Shown here: positions 45,113 to 53,219 of the stretch, piece after piece
How positions within the stretch are numbered: position 1 is the first letter of the stretch
How the letters are laid out: each line of letters begins with the position of its first letter
Source: Noviluteimonas sp052115395
Lineage (GTDB): Bacteria > Pseudomonadota > Gammaproteobacteria > Xanthomonadales > Xanthomonadaceae
Assembly: GCA_052115395.1 (NCBI GenBank)
Contig: JBFRGO010000002.1
DNA: 64,000 nucleotides
Strand: one strand, 5' to 3'
Notes under the pieces: model-generated
What the model was told of the DNA's origin: nothing
The model's input: the letters and a program-made list of their open reading frames with translations, nothing else
Database searches by the model: none
Position numbers and translations under genes: made by a program

Positions 45113-45928
45113 ATGCGGGACATCATCGAACGCGCGCTCTCCAGGCGCCCGCAGTCGCCGGCACCCGGCAGCCTGCTCGAACGCATCGCCGGACTGTCGC
45201 ACCGCCCCTGGCAACTCGATCGCGGGCGCGCCATCCAGCTCGGCCACCTGCGTGGCTGGGGCCTGGAATACGGCCCGCTGGCCGAGGAAATCACGGCGCA
45301 GAAGGATTTCGCCGAAGCCTTCGAACTCGCGCGCAGCCGCGGCTCGCTGCTCACGCTGCACAAATTGATGAACCTCTACATGCTGATCGTCTTCGGCCTG
45401 CCGGAGCTCGAAGACGGCGACATCGTCGAATTCGGCAGCTACCGCGGCGGCTCGGCGATCTTCATGGCCTCGCTCCTGCGCGCGCACGGCGTGCAGGCGC
45501 GCGTGTTCGCGCTCGACACCTACGGCGGCATGCCCAAGACCGACGCGGTGCGCGACCTGCACCACGAAGGCGACTTCAAGGACACCAGCTTCGACGACTT
45601 CAGCGCCGCGATCGCCTCGGCGAAGCTCGGCGACTGGCTCGTCCCGGTGAAGGGCGTTTTCGATGCGACCTTCCCGGCGATCGCCGCCAGCGGGCGCCGC
45701 ATCGCGATCGCGCACGTGGACTGCGATATCTACGAGGGCGTGCGTTACGCCGTGGAAGCCTCGCGTCCGCTGATGGTGCGCGACGGGTACTTCGTCTTCG
45801 ACGATCCGCTGCACGGCTCGTGCCTGGGCGCGATGCAGGCGATCGAGGAAACGCTGCTGCACGAAGACAAGCTCTTCGCCGAGCAGATGTATCCGCATCC
45901 CGTCTACCGTTATCCGCCGCTCGCATGA
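45113..45928 (+). CDS. TylF/MycF-like O-methyltransferase family protein
   Basis: A 271-residue protein. DIVEFGSYRGGSAIFMASLL is motif I, ALDTYGGMP follows, and AHVDCDIYEGVRYAVEASRPLM with VFDDPLHGSCLGAMQAIEE holds the metal-binding Asp residues of macrocin O-methyltransferase-like enzymes. These are metal-dependent sugar O-methyltransferases. The 35-nt gap before it contains GGAGAG and no clear promoter. Its stop overlaps the next gene by ATGA. Confidence 0.82.
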   Translation: MRDIIERALSRRPQSPAPGSLLERIAGLSHRPWQLDRGRAIQLGHLRGWGLEYGPLAEEITAQKDFAEAFELARSRGSLLTLHKLMNLYMLIVFGLPELEDGDIVEFGSYRGGSAIFMASLLRAHGVQARVFALDTYGGMPKTDAVRDLHHEGDFKDTSFDDFSAAIASAKLGDWLVPVKGVFDATFPAIAASGRRIAIAHVDCDIYEGVRYAVEASRPLMVRDGYFVFDDPLHGSCLGAMQAIEETLLHEDKLFAEQMYPHPVYRYPPLA

Positions 45929-46680
45929 CGTCGGACGCGACGCACTTCACCTGCAATCTCTGCGGCGCGCACAGCGCGCTGGGCGATGATCCGCGCCACA
46001 TCTGCGAAGGCTGCCGGTCGACCGAGCGCATGCGCCTGGTCGTGCACGCCTTCACCCGCGGCGTGCTCGGCGTCGATGCGCCGTTCTCGCAACTCCAGGG
46101 CCCGCTGAAGCTGCGCGGCATCGGCCTGTCGGACTGGGTCGGCTACGCGGACAGGCTGGCGAAGCTCTGCGACTACACGAACACCTTCTATCACTGCGAA
46201 CCGCGCGTGGACATCACCGCGCCGCCGCAGAACCAGATCGGGCGCAACGATTTCCTGATTTCCTCCGACGTGTTCGAACACGTGCCGCCGCCGGTGCTCT
46301 CGGCGTTCCGTGGCGCCTTCCAGGTGCTCAAGCCGGGCGGCAAGTTCCTGCTGACCGTGCCGATGAACCGCCGCTTCACGCAGACCATCGAACACTATCC
46401 GAAGCTGCACGACTTCTCCGTCGAGAAGCGCGGCGAGGACTGGGTGGTCGTGAACACGCTCGCCGAAGGCGGGACCGAAACCTATCTGCACCCGCGCTTC
46501 CACGGCGGTCCGGGCCAGACGCTGGAGATGCGCATCTTCTCCGAGACGCACGTGCGCGAGTTGCTGCAGCAGGCCGGGTTCGTCGACATCCGGATCTTCG
46601 AGGGTCCGCTGCCGGAGTACGGATTGATCGGCGCGCAGGCCCTCAACGGCGCCGTCGTCGCGACGCGACCGCAGGCATGA
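45925..46680 (+). CDS. Methyltransferase with N-terminal zinc ribbon
   Basis: A 251-residue protein. Two CxxC pairs at the N-terminus (TCNLCGAHS and ICEGCRSTER) probably bind zinc, as in several sugar methyltransferase families. The rest is a class I fold with a weak motif I (LRGIGLSDWVGYADRL) but clear FLISSDVFEHVPPPVLSAFRGAFQVLKPGGKFLLTVPMN. The degenerate SAM loop leaves some doubt about activity. It overlaps the ABC permease by ATGA. Confidence 0.8.
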   Translation: MTSDATHFTCNLCGAHSALGDDPRHICEGCRSTERMRLVVHAFTRGVLGVDAPFSQLQGPLKLRGIGLSDWVGYADRLAKLCDYTNTFYHCEPRVDITAPPQNQIGRNDFLISSDVFEHVPPPVLSAFRGAFQVLKPGGKFLLTVPMNRRFTQTIEHYPKLHDFSVEKRGEDWVVVNTLAEGGTETYLHPRFHGGPGQTLEMRIFSETHVRELLQQAGFVDIRIFEGPLPEYGLIGAQALNGAVVATRPQA

Positions 46681-47507
46681 GCGCGCAGGCACCGGTCCAC
46701 GAGAACGCGGCCACCCGCGCTTCGCCGGCGCGCGCCGCGTGGCGCGACTGGGTGCGTGCGTTCGGCCTGTGGCGCCTGTGGACCGCGCTGGGCGCCGAGG
46801 ATCTGTCGGATCGCTATCGCCGCACGTTCTTCGGCGTGACGTGGGTGGTGACCTCCTTCGCCGCGTTCGTGGGCGTGAAGGTGCTGGTGTTCGGGCAGAT
46901 GTCGCCGGCCTCCTTCGCCGAGTTCGCGATGTTCGTGACCGTCGGCTTCGGGCTGTGGAGCTACATCAACCTGATGGTGCTGGATTGCTGCTCGGCCTAC
47001 ATCACCTCGAGCAACTGGTTGATGGGCACGTCCATTCCCTATCCGGTGTTCTTCCTGCAGGCGATCTACCGCAACTGGCTGGTGTTCGGCCTGACGCTGC
47101 TGGTGATGTTCGGCGTGCTCGTCTGGAAGCAGACGCATTGGTCGTACGTGATGCTCGCGGCGATTCCCGGGCTGGTCTCGTACATGATCGCGCCGATGTG
47201 GTTCGCCGCCATCATGGCGCCGCTGTGCGTGCGCCATCGCGACATCTACCACGCGATGCAGACCGTGATGCGCCTGTTGTTCTTCATCACGCCGATCATC
47301 TGGATGCCGGGCACAACGGCGGGGCTGGCCAAGCTCGCGCAGTACAACCCGGTGACGCACTTCATCGAGATCGTGCGCATGCCGCTGGTCTACAACACCG
47401 TGCCCTGGGACAGCTGGGCGGTGGTGCTGGCGGTCAACATCGCCGGGCTGCTGGCCGGTGCGTACACCTACACCTCCACGCGCAACAAGATCGCATTCTG
47501 GCTCTGA
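46677..47507 (+). CDS. ABC-2 type polysaccharide export permease (Wzm-like)
   Basis: A 276-residue inner-membrane protein with about six membrane segments and the family-typical amphipathic start ALGAEDLSDRYRRTFFGVTWV, ending in RNKIAFWL. It matches the permease of O-antigen or capsule exporters (Wzm/KpsM/TagG type). Paired with the ATPase 2 nt downstream, it should move a lipid-linked glycan across the inner membrane. The segment order is complete. Confidence 0.9.
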   Translation: MSAQAPVHENAATRASPARAAWRDWVRAFGLWRLWTALGAEDLSDRYRRTFFGVTWVVTSFAAFVGVKVLVFGQMSPASFAEFAMFVTVGFGLWSYINLMVLDCCSAYITSSNWLMGTSIPYPVFFLQAIYRNWLVFGLTLLVMFGVLVWKQTHWSYVMLAAIPGLVSYMIAPMWFAAIMAPLCVRHRDIYHAMQTVMRLLFFITPIIWMPGTTAGLAKLAQYNPVTHFIEIVRMPLVYNTVPWDSWAVVLAVNIAGLLAGAYTYTSTRNKIAFWL

Positions 47508-47509
47508 CG

Positions 47510-48562
47510 ATGTACCTGCGCGCACGCAACCTCACCTTGCACTTTCCCTTGCGGCAGACCCGCGCGCACGCCGACCTCGTGCGCTTCCGCGGCAAGCTCG
47601 GCGGCCGGTTCGAATCCAAGGGCGGGCAGGGGCGTGTGCTCGCGCTCGACGACGTCTCGCTCGATCTGCGCGAAGGCGATCGGCTCGCGCTGATCGGCCA
47701 CAACGGCGCGGGCAAGTCGACGCTGTTGCGCGTGCTCGCCGGCATCTACCATCCGCAAACCGGTTCGGTGGACAGCAGCCGGCCGGTGACGGGCCTGTTC
47801 AACATCGCGATCGGCTTCCGCCAGGAGGCCAGCGGTTACCGCAACATCGTGCTGAAAGGGCTGATCGCCGGCAAAACTCGCGCGCAGATCGAAGCCGCGC
47901 TGCCGGGCATCGTGGCGTTCACCGGGCTGGGCCCGTACCTGGACATGCCGCTGCGCACTTATTCGCAAGGCATGGCGATGCGTCTGGCGTTCGCGATCGC
48001 GACCGGCTTCTCCAGCGAGATCCTCCTGATGGACGAGTGGATCGGCGCGGGCGACGCGGCGTTCCGCGAGAAAGTCGTGGCGCGGATGAACAGCTTCGTC
48101 GAATCGGCCCACATCGTCGTCGTCGCTTCGCACAACGCGCAGTTGCTGCGCCGCGTGTCCAATCGCGCGATCTGGATGGAGGGCGGGCGCATCCGCGCCG
48201 TCGGTCCGACCGAAGCGCTGCTCGAGGAATACGAGAGCGAGGCGCGCACCCAGGCGCGCGAAGAAGCGCTGCGCCTGCGCGGACCATTGCGCACCGACAA
48301 CGTCGTGTTCCGCCTCGCGCCGGCGGGCAAGCGCATGGGCGAAATCGCGTGGGACGCCAGCGACAGCGGCGCCGAGGCCGTCGACATCGTGCTCGTGCGC
48401 TCGGACGGTACGCGCACGCAATTCGCGCGCGGTGGCAGTGTCGGCACGTGCGTCACCGGCGCATGGCTGCGCGCGGGCCAGAAGTTCGAACTGCTCGCCG
48501 CCGCAAGCGACGACGTGCTGGCCTCGCTCGTCGTGGATCCGGAAAACGTGGTGGAAACCTGA
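47510..48562 (+). CDS. ABC exporter ATP-binding protein (Wzt-like) with C-terminal domain
   Basis: 350 residues. Walker A is GHNGAGKSTLLR, the signature is TYSQGMAMRLAFAIA, and Walker B is LLMDEWIGAGD. The N-terminus has about 20 extra basic residues before the first strand. Residues about 250-350 form a short extra domain, smaller than the classic Wzt glycan-binding domain, that may recognise the chain. It is followed without a gap by the sulfotransferase (TGATG). Glycan export is inferred from the permease partner. Confidence 0.9.
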   Translation: MYLRARNLTLHFPLRQTRAHADLVRFRGKLGGRFESKGGQGRVLALDDVSLDLREGDRLALIGHNGAGKSTLLRVLAGIYHPQTGSVDSSRPVTGLFNIAIGFRQEASGYRNIVLKGLIAGKTRAQIEAALPGIVAFTGLGPYLDMPLRTYSQGMAMRLAFAIATGFSSEILLMDEWIGAGDAAFREKVVARMNSFVESAHIVVVASHNAQLLRRVSNRAIWMEGGRIRAVGPTEALLEEYESEARTQAREEALRLRGPLRTDNVVFRLAPAGKRMGEIAWDASDSGAEAVDIVLVRSDGTRTQFARGGSVGTCVTGAWLRAGQKFELLAAASDDVLASLVVDPENVVET

Positions 48563-49983
48563 TGTCGATGCCGATGCCCGCGCCGTCCCCGGCGTCGCCC
48601 GGATTCTCGTTCGTCGTGTGCGGCATGCCGCGCGGCGGCACGACATTCTTCGGGCAATTGTTCAACGCGCATCCGGACGTCTTCTGCTACTTCATGGAGA
48701 CCAGCCTGTTCCGCCAGTTGTGGATGTTCGGGCGCGATCGTCCGTTCCCGCGCGAGAACCTGGCGTTGCTCGAAGGCTGGCTGCGTCCGCAACTGTGGGG
48801 CACGCTGGTGGAAGGCACGAACGAAGCGCGCCTGCAGACCTTCCGCCGCCTGTGCAAATTCCGCGACGTGCTCGGGCAACACGGTTTGGGCGAACCCTCC
48901 GGCCCCGGCATGCGCGTGTGGGATGCGTCGAACTTCGAAGCCTTCCTGCAGAAGATCCTCGCGCTGTTCCGCGATGGCCTGCATGGCCCGGCCTTGTTCG
49001 AAGCAGGCATGGCCCTGCTCGGCGCCGAGATGGGGCAGGCGACCGCGCGCCCGTACCTGGGCGAGAAAACACCGGACAACGTGTTCTTCCTCGATGCGCT
49101 CCAGGCCGCGCGGCCGTCGCTGCGCACCTTCTGCATCCTGCGCGAACCGCATTCGGTGCTCGAATCGATGAAGCGCCGCGCGATGCGCAGCGATGCGTTC
49201 TTCGACACCGCGTTCTCGACCGAAGTGCTCTACGGCATTTCCGATTACCACCGCTGGCTCGACGCGGCCTATCGCCATGCGCGCGCCACCACCGACGACA
49301 GTTTCCACCCGGTGCGCTTCGAAGACCTGGTCGCCGATCCGGTCGCGCAGATGGCGCGCGTGTATGCCGCGCTGGGCCTGGACATGCCGCAGGTCGCGTG
49401 CGACATCCTGCCGCAACTCGCGCTGCCGACCGAACGCAAGCACATGTGCGACCTGGCGCTCGGTGCGGCCGAACATCGCCTGATCCAGCTCGTGCTCGGC
49501 GACATGCTCGCCTACTTCGGCTATCCGCAGCCCGCGCCGCCGCCGGGCCTGGACGCGGTGGCGCCCGACGAACACATTCTTGCGCTCGGCGGCGTGCACC
49601 AGCCGGCCGATGCGCTGCACGGCATTTCCGATGCGTGGATGAGCCAGCGCGCGGACTTGTTCGTGCTGCATGGGCCGCGACGCACGCGCCTGGTGTTCGA
49701 CATGGGCTGCAACTTCCCCGTCGAGCTCGGCCTGCGCAAAGTCACGCTGCGTTTTCTGTCCGGCGAACGCGAAGTGCTGAAGCTCGAGCTCGATGCCGTC
49801 ACGCCGCGCGTGGAAGTGGAGATTCCGCTGGCGGCGCTCGATCGCGCGCCGGCCGGCGGCCCGATGCTCGGCGCCAAGCTCGTGTTGGAAAGCTCGCACG
49901 CCTTCACGCCGATCACGGTGCCCGGAAAGGGCCCCGACCTGCGTGAGATATCCTTCCTGATCCGCTCCTGCCGCTTCGATTGA
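48562..49983 (+). CDS. Sulfotransferase-family protein with C-terminal beta-rich extension
   Basis: 473 residues. The 5'-phosphosulfate loop is CGMPRGGTTFFGQLFNAHPD (P23-T28) and the 3'-phosphate contact region is CILREPHSVLESMKRR, both normal for PAPS-dependent sulfotransferases. The last 110-120 residues (from about 360) are beta-rich with TRLVFDMGCNFPVELGLRKV, and look like a separate module, possibly sugar-binding. It ends the plus-strand glycan operon; sulfation of the exported glycan is the likely role, but no PAPS-synthesis genes are in the window. Confidence 0.82.
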   Translation: MSMPMPAPSPASPGFSFVVCGMPRGGTTFFGQLFNAHPDVFCYFMETSLFRQLWMFGRDRPFPRENLALLEGWLRPQLWGTLVEGTNEARLQTFRRLCKFRDVLGQHGLGEPSGPGMRVWDASNFEAFLQKILALFRDGLHGPALFEAGMALLGAEMGQATARPYLGEKTPDNVFFLDALQAARPSLRTFCILREPHSVLESMKRRAMRSDAFFDTAFSTEVLYGISDYHRWLDAAYRHARATTDDSFHPVRFEDLVADPVAQMARVYAALGLDMPQVACDILPQLALPTERKHMCDLALGAAEHRLIQLVLGDMLAYFGYPQPAPPPGLDAVAPDEHILALGGVHQPADALHGISDAWMSQRADLFVLHGPRRTRLVFDMGCNFPVELGLRKVTLRFLSGEREVLKLELDAVTPRVEVEIPLAALDRAPAGGPMLGAKLVLESSHAFTPITVPGKGPDLREISFLIRSCRFD

Positions 49984-49999
49984 TACGAGGGTTCAACCT

Positions 50000-50434
50000 G
50001 TGCGCACCATCCGAATGATCCAAACCGTCGCGGTGCTTGCCGCCATCGCGCTCACCGCTTGCAACCGCGCGCCCACGCCGGCGCAGGCGCCCGCGAACGC
50101 CACCACGGCCGCGCCCTCCACTGTCGCCGCGCCGGTCGCTGCCGCCGCGGGCCCGGCGATCTGGTTCGAACCGGCGAGCGTGGACACGTGCGACGGCAAG
50201 GCGGTCGCCGTCACCGTGCATTGGAATGCGCGCAGCGTGCCCGGCGTGCGCCAGGTCGAAGTGCGTCCGCTCGGCCCGGGCGGCAAGGAGTCGTTGTTCA
50301 TGCTCGGCGGTGCGTTCGGCAGCCGCGAAACCGGCAAGTGGATGACGGCCGGCCGCACGATCCTCCTGCGCGACCACGCCAACGGCAAGGAAATCGGCCG
50401 CGCGCGCCTGGCCGGCACGGCCTGCCCGAAGTAA
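50000..50434 (+). CDS. Small lipoprotein of unknown function
   Basis: A 144-residue lipoprotein from a GTG start with GAGGG upstream; ATG 50015 is also possible. Signal peptide MIQTVAVLAAIALTAC contains the lipobox. An Ala/Pro/Thr linker precedes a domain of about 90 residues, AIWFEPASVDTCDGKAVAVTVHWNA through GRARLAGTACPK. Two cysteines in the mature domain could form a disulfide. I do not recognise the family. It follows the sulfotransferase by 16 nt and may belong to the glycan operon. Confidence 0.75.
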   Translation: MRTIRMIQTVAVLAAIALTACNRAPTPAQAPANATTAAPSTVAAPVAAAAGPAIWFEPASVDTCDGKAVAVTVHWNARSVPGVRQVEVRPLGPGGKESLFMLGGAFGSRETGKWMTAGRTILLRDHANGKEIGRARLAGTACPK

Positions 50435-50450
50435 TCGGCGGCGCGAACAC

Positions 50451-50474
50451 GGGCTGATGCGCAGGCATCAGCCC
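50451..50474. terminator. Hairpin between converging lipoprotein and gtrA genes
   Basis: GGGCTGATGC / GCATCAGCCC with a GCAG loop, a perfect 10-bp stem that includes the gtrA stop codon. No T-run on either side, but position between converging operons suits a terminator. Confidence 0.6.
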
Positions 50475-50869
50475 GGCAAGCGTTTGAAGACCCAGCGGTC
50501 CAGCAGGAAGAACACGACGACGGGGACGAAGGTCATCGTCGCCACCACGCCCCACAGATAGGCGGCGTGCAGCACCGACACCACGACGTGCATCACCGCC
50601 GCCGACGCGGCGATGTTGCCCGCGTGCACCAGCAGGTAGCGCGGCAGGTCGCGTTGCACGCGGTTTTCCGAGCGGAATGCGAAGCCGCGCTGCAGCAGGA
50701 AATTGAGCGGAACCGACGCGACGTAGGCGAGCACCGATGCGGGCACCGGCGCGATCGATGCATGCTCGACGAGCGCCCAGGCCAGCACGCCGTAGAACAA
50801 CGTGGTCGCGCCGCCCACCATCGCGAAGCGGACGAAACGCCCCGCGACGGCCGAAAGATGCGTCGTCAT
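50468..50869 (-). CDS. GtrA-family membrane protein
   Basis: A 133-residue protein with four membrane helices (FAMVGGATTLFYGVLAW, PASVLAYVASVPLNFLL, IAASAAVMHVVVSVL, MTFVPVVVFFLLDRWVFK). The RFVRFAMVGG start and LNFLLQRGFAFR motif are GtrA hallmarks. GtrA proteins are proposed to flip undecaprenyl-linked sugars. It overlaps the GT2 gene as ATGA, and a GtrA/GtrB pair is a known arrangement for side-chain addition to O-antigen or other glycans. Confidence 0.88.
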   Translation of the reverse strand: MTTHLSAVAGRFVRFAMVGGATTLFYGVLAWALVEHASIAPVPASVLAYVASVPLNFLLQRGFAFRSENRVQRDLPRYLLVHAGNIAASAAVMHVVVSVLHAAYLWGVVATMTFVPVVVFFLLDRWVFKRLPG

Positions 50870-51822
50870 TCGCGCGCGGCCAGGCGCCCGACCGTCTTTC
50901 GCACGACGTACTGCGGTTTGCCGTTGAGCGTGAGCAGCACGCGCCCCACGTATTCGCCGATCGCACCGAGCGCGAGCAGCTGGATGCCGCCGAGGATCAG
51001 CACGGTGACGATCAGCGAGGCCCAGCCGACGGTCCACTCCGGATGCAGCAGCTTGGAGACGACCACCAGGCCCGCCATCGCGAAGCCCACGACCGACGAC
51101 AGTGCACCGACCAGCGACACGAAGCGCAGGGGCACGACGGAGAAGCTGGTGGCCATCTGCGACCACAGCGAGACGAGCTTGGTGAAGCTGTAACCCGAGC
51201 GCCCGTCGCTGCGTGCGTGATGGTCGACGTCGACCGTCGCGATGTTGCGCGTGGCCTGCAGGATCAGCCCGTCGACGTAGACGAAGGGGCCGTCGTAGCG
51301 CAGCACTTCATCGCGGATTTCGCCGCGCATCGCGCGGAAGGGCGAGAGATACAAGCCCTTGGGTTTCTTCAGCAGGCGCTGCGCGACCCAATCGTTGAAA
51401 TTGCTGCCGAGCACTTTCCACTTCGCGTGCTCGCGCCGCGCGAAGTTCGCGTAGCACACGTCCGCCCCGGCCTCGATCGGCGCCACGAGCGCGGCGATGT
51501 CGTCGGGCGAATGCTGCAGGTCGTCGTCCATCGTGACGACGATGGCACCGCGCGCGTGCGCCAGGCCCGCCATCACGGCGTTGTGCTGCCCGGCATTCAT
51601 GCGCAGGTCGACGCCGCCGAGCCACGGATGCTGTTGGGCGAGCGACTCGATCACCTGCCACGCATCATCCGGGCCGCTGTCGTGCACGAGCACCGCTTCG
51701 AACCCGTCCAGGCCGTAGCGCGGCGCGAGCGCAGCTTCGAGCCGCCGCGCGAGTTCCGGCAGGATGCGCGCGCTGCCGTACACGGGAATGACGACGGACA
51801 GCGCGAGGGGCGTCTCAGCCAT
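50866..51822 (-). CDS. GT2-family glycosyltransferase, GtrB/DPM1-like
   Basis: 318 residues from ATG 51822. The GT2 domain has LSVVIPVYGSARILPEL, VLVHDSGPDD, MNAGQHNAVMAGL and TMDDDLQHSPDDI, the last being the metal-binding DDD. Two C-terminal membrane helices (FVSLVGALSSVVGFAMAGLVV and ASLIVTVLILGGIQLLALG) match GtrB-type polyprenyl-phosphate glycosyltransferases. It overlaps the epimerase-like gene by 8 nt and gtrA by 4 nt. It would load one sugar onto undecaprenyl phosphate for GtrA to flip. Confidence 0.88.
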   Translation of the reverse strand: MAETPLALSVVIPVYGSARILPELARRLEAALAPRYGLDGFEAVLVHDSGPDDAWQVIESLAQQHPWLGGVDLRMNAGQHNAVMAGLAHARGAIVVTMDDDLQHSPDDIAALVAPIEAGADVCYANFARREHAKWKVLGSNFNDWVAQRLLKKPKGLYLSPFRAMRGEIRDEVLRYDGPFVYVDGLILQATRNIATVDVDHHARSDGRSGYSFTKLVSLWSQMATSFSVVPLRFVSLVGALSSVVGFAMAGLVVVSKLLHPEWTVGWASLIVTVLILGGIQLLALGAIGEYVGRVLLTLNGKPQYVVRKTVGRLAARE

Positions 51823-52522
51823 AGTATTTTCCGATGACGCGTTCGAGATAGCCCGCATCGAAGTCGATTCCGATGCGCCGTGCGATGGCCTGCGCGAGCG
51901 GCGCATCGATGGGCATGGGGTGCCCGAGATCCAGTGGCGTGTAGTTCGCCTTGCGTCCGAGCACGCGTTCGAACACGTCGACGATCCGCGGCATCGGCGT
52001 GGACACCGGGCACGCGACGGTCACCACGTGGGCGTCGCGCGGCCAGGCATCGAGCAGTGCGCCGACGATCCGCGCGACATCGTCGACGTCGACGAGGTTG
52101 CGTTCGGCATGCGCCCACAGTTCGAAGTGTTCCCCGTGCACGATGCGATCGCGCAGGTAGTTGGTCAGCGTGTGCGTGTTGTCCGTGCGCCCGACCACCT
52201 GCGGCAGCCGGACGACGCGGCCGCCGTTGGCGACGACCAGGTCTTCCATCGCCTGCTTGTGGCGGATGTAGGGACGGCGCGCTTCGAAGGCATCGGCGAC
52301 GCCGCAACTGCTGAAATACAGCAGGGGACGCCAATCCTCCAGGCGTTCGCGCAGCAGCGCTGCTTCGCGTGCGAATGCGGCGGGATCGGTTTCCGTCGAA
52401 TTGGAAACGCCCGAGGCGAACACCACGCAGGCGTGACGCGGATGCACGACCGGCGCCATTGCGCGCGCCAGCATTCCGTGGCCCACGATGGCGGGCGCGT
52501 CTTCCCGTGTGCGCTGCGTCAT
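51815..52522 (-). CDS. NAD-dependent epimerase/dehydratase-like protein, short
   Basis: 235 residues. The Rossmann start is reduced to IVGHGMLARAM, then VVFASGVSNSTET, LLYFSSCGVAD and PYIRHKQAMEDLV, where YxxxK fits the catalytic pair of the extended SDR family. VVRLPQVVGR, NLVDVDDVARIV and VVTVACPVSTPMPRI fit the substrate half. The missing glycine-rich TGxxGxxG loop suggests altered cofactor use. It probably modifies a nucleotide sugar for the GT2/GtrA pair; the specific sugar is unknown. Confidence 0.75.
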   Translation of the reverse strand: MTQRTREDAPAIVGHGMLARAMAPVVHPRHACVVFASGVSNSTETDPAAFAREAALLRERLEDWRPLLYFSSCGVADAFEARRPYIRHKQAMEDLVVANGGRVVRLPQVVGRTDNTHTLTNYLRDRIVHGEHFELWAHAERNLVDVDDVARIVGALLDAWPRDAHVVTVACPVSTPMPRIVDVFERVLGRKANYTPLDLGHPMPIDAPLAQAIARRIGIDFDAGYLERVIGKYYG

Positions 52523-52526
52523 GGTG

Positions 52527-53213
52527 TCAGGCACGTCCGCTCGCGACGTATTGCGCGCCCACCGGCACGCGCGTGAGCAGGCGCTCGAGCGGGCGCAGCG
52601 CGGCGAGCGCGTGCCGGAAGAAGATCGTGTAGTCCACATGCGTGCCGTCGAAGCCCGCGTCGCGCAGGAGGCCGCGGGTTTCGATGCTGCTGAGCAGGAT
52701 CGCGTCCTCGTCGAATGCGCAATCGCGCACGACCTTGCGCGTCAGCGGATTCCACGGATTGTGTTCGAACACGAACAGGCGGCCGCCGGGCTTGAGCACG
52801 CGGCGCAATTCGCGCAGCCAGTGCGCGCGTTCGGCCGGCGGGATGTGGTGGAAGACGCACGCGGCCACCGCCACGTCCACCGTAGCGTCGTCCATGGCCA
52901 GGCGGTCGCCTTCGATCACCGACAGCGCGACCTCCGGATGCGCCTGGCCGGCCATCGCGAGGCTTTCGCGCGAGACGTCCATGCCATGCAGCGTCGTGTC
53001 CGGGAGCGCTTCGCGCAGGAAGCCGAGCGTTCCACCGATGCCGCAGCCGAAGTCGAGCAATTGCGCCGGCGGCCGATCGGCGACCGCGCGCGCCACGTAG
53101 GCGGCCTTGGAGGCGGCGAAGTACGCCGGCTCCTCGCCGCTGGCACGGATGCTTTCGCCGTGCAGGCGCGCGTAATCGCGCGCGTAGCGGTCGAATTCGG
53201 GCGGTTGATCCAT
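52527..53213 (-). CDS. SAM-dependent methyltransferase
   Basis: A 228-residue class I methyltransferase. Motif I is LLDFGCGIGGTLGFL, followed by HGMDVSRESL, VAVAACVFHHIPPAERAHWLRELRRVLKPGGRLFVFEHNP. The C-terminal VDYTIFFRHALAAL resembles methyltransferases found in glycan clusters. It starts 6 nt after the etfA stop on the same strand with no clear promoter or good ribosome site, so it may be read through from etfBA. Confidence 0.82.
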   Translation of the reverse strand: MDQPPEFDRYARDYARLHGESIRASGEEPAYFAASKAAYVARAVADRPPAQLLDFGCGIGGTLGFLREALPDTTLHGMDVSRESLAMAGQAHPEVALSVIEGDRLAMDDATVDVAVAACVFHHIPPAERAHWLRELRRVLKPGGRLFVFEHNPWNPLTRKVVRDCAFDEDAILLSSIETRGLLRDAGFDGTHVDYTIFFRHALAALRPLERLLTRVPVGAQYVASGRA

Positions 53214-53219
53214 GGGCGC

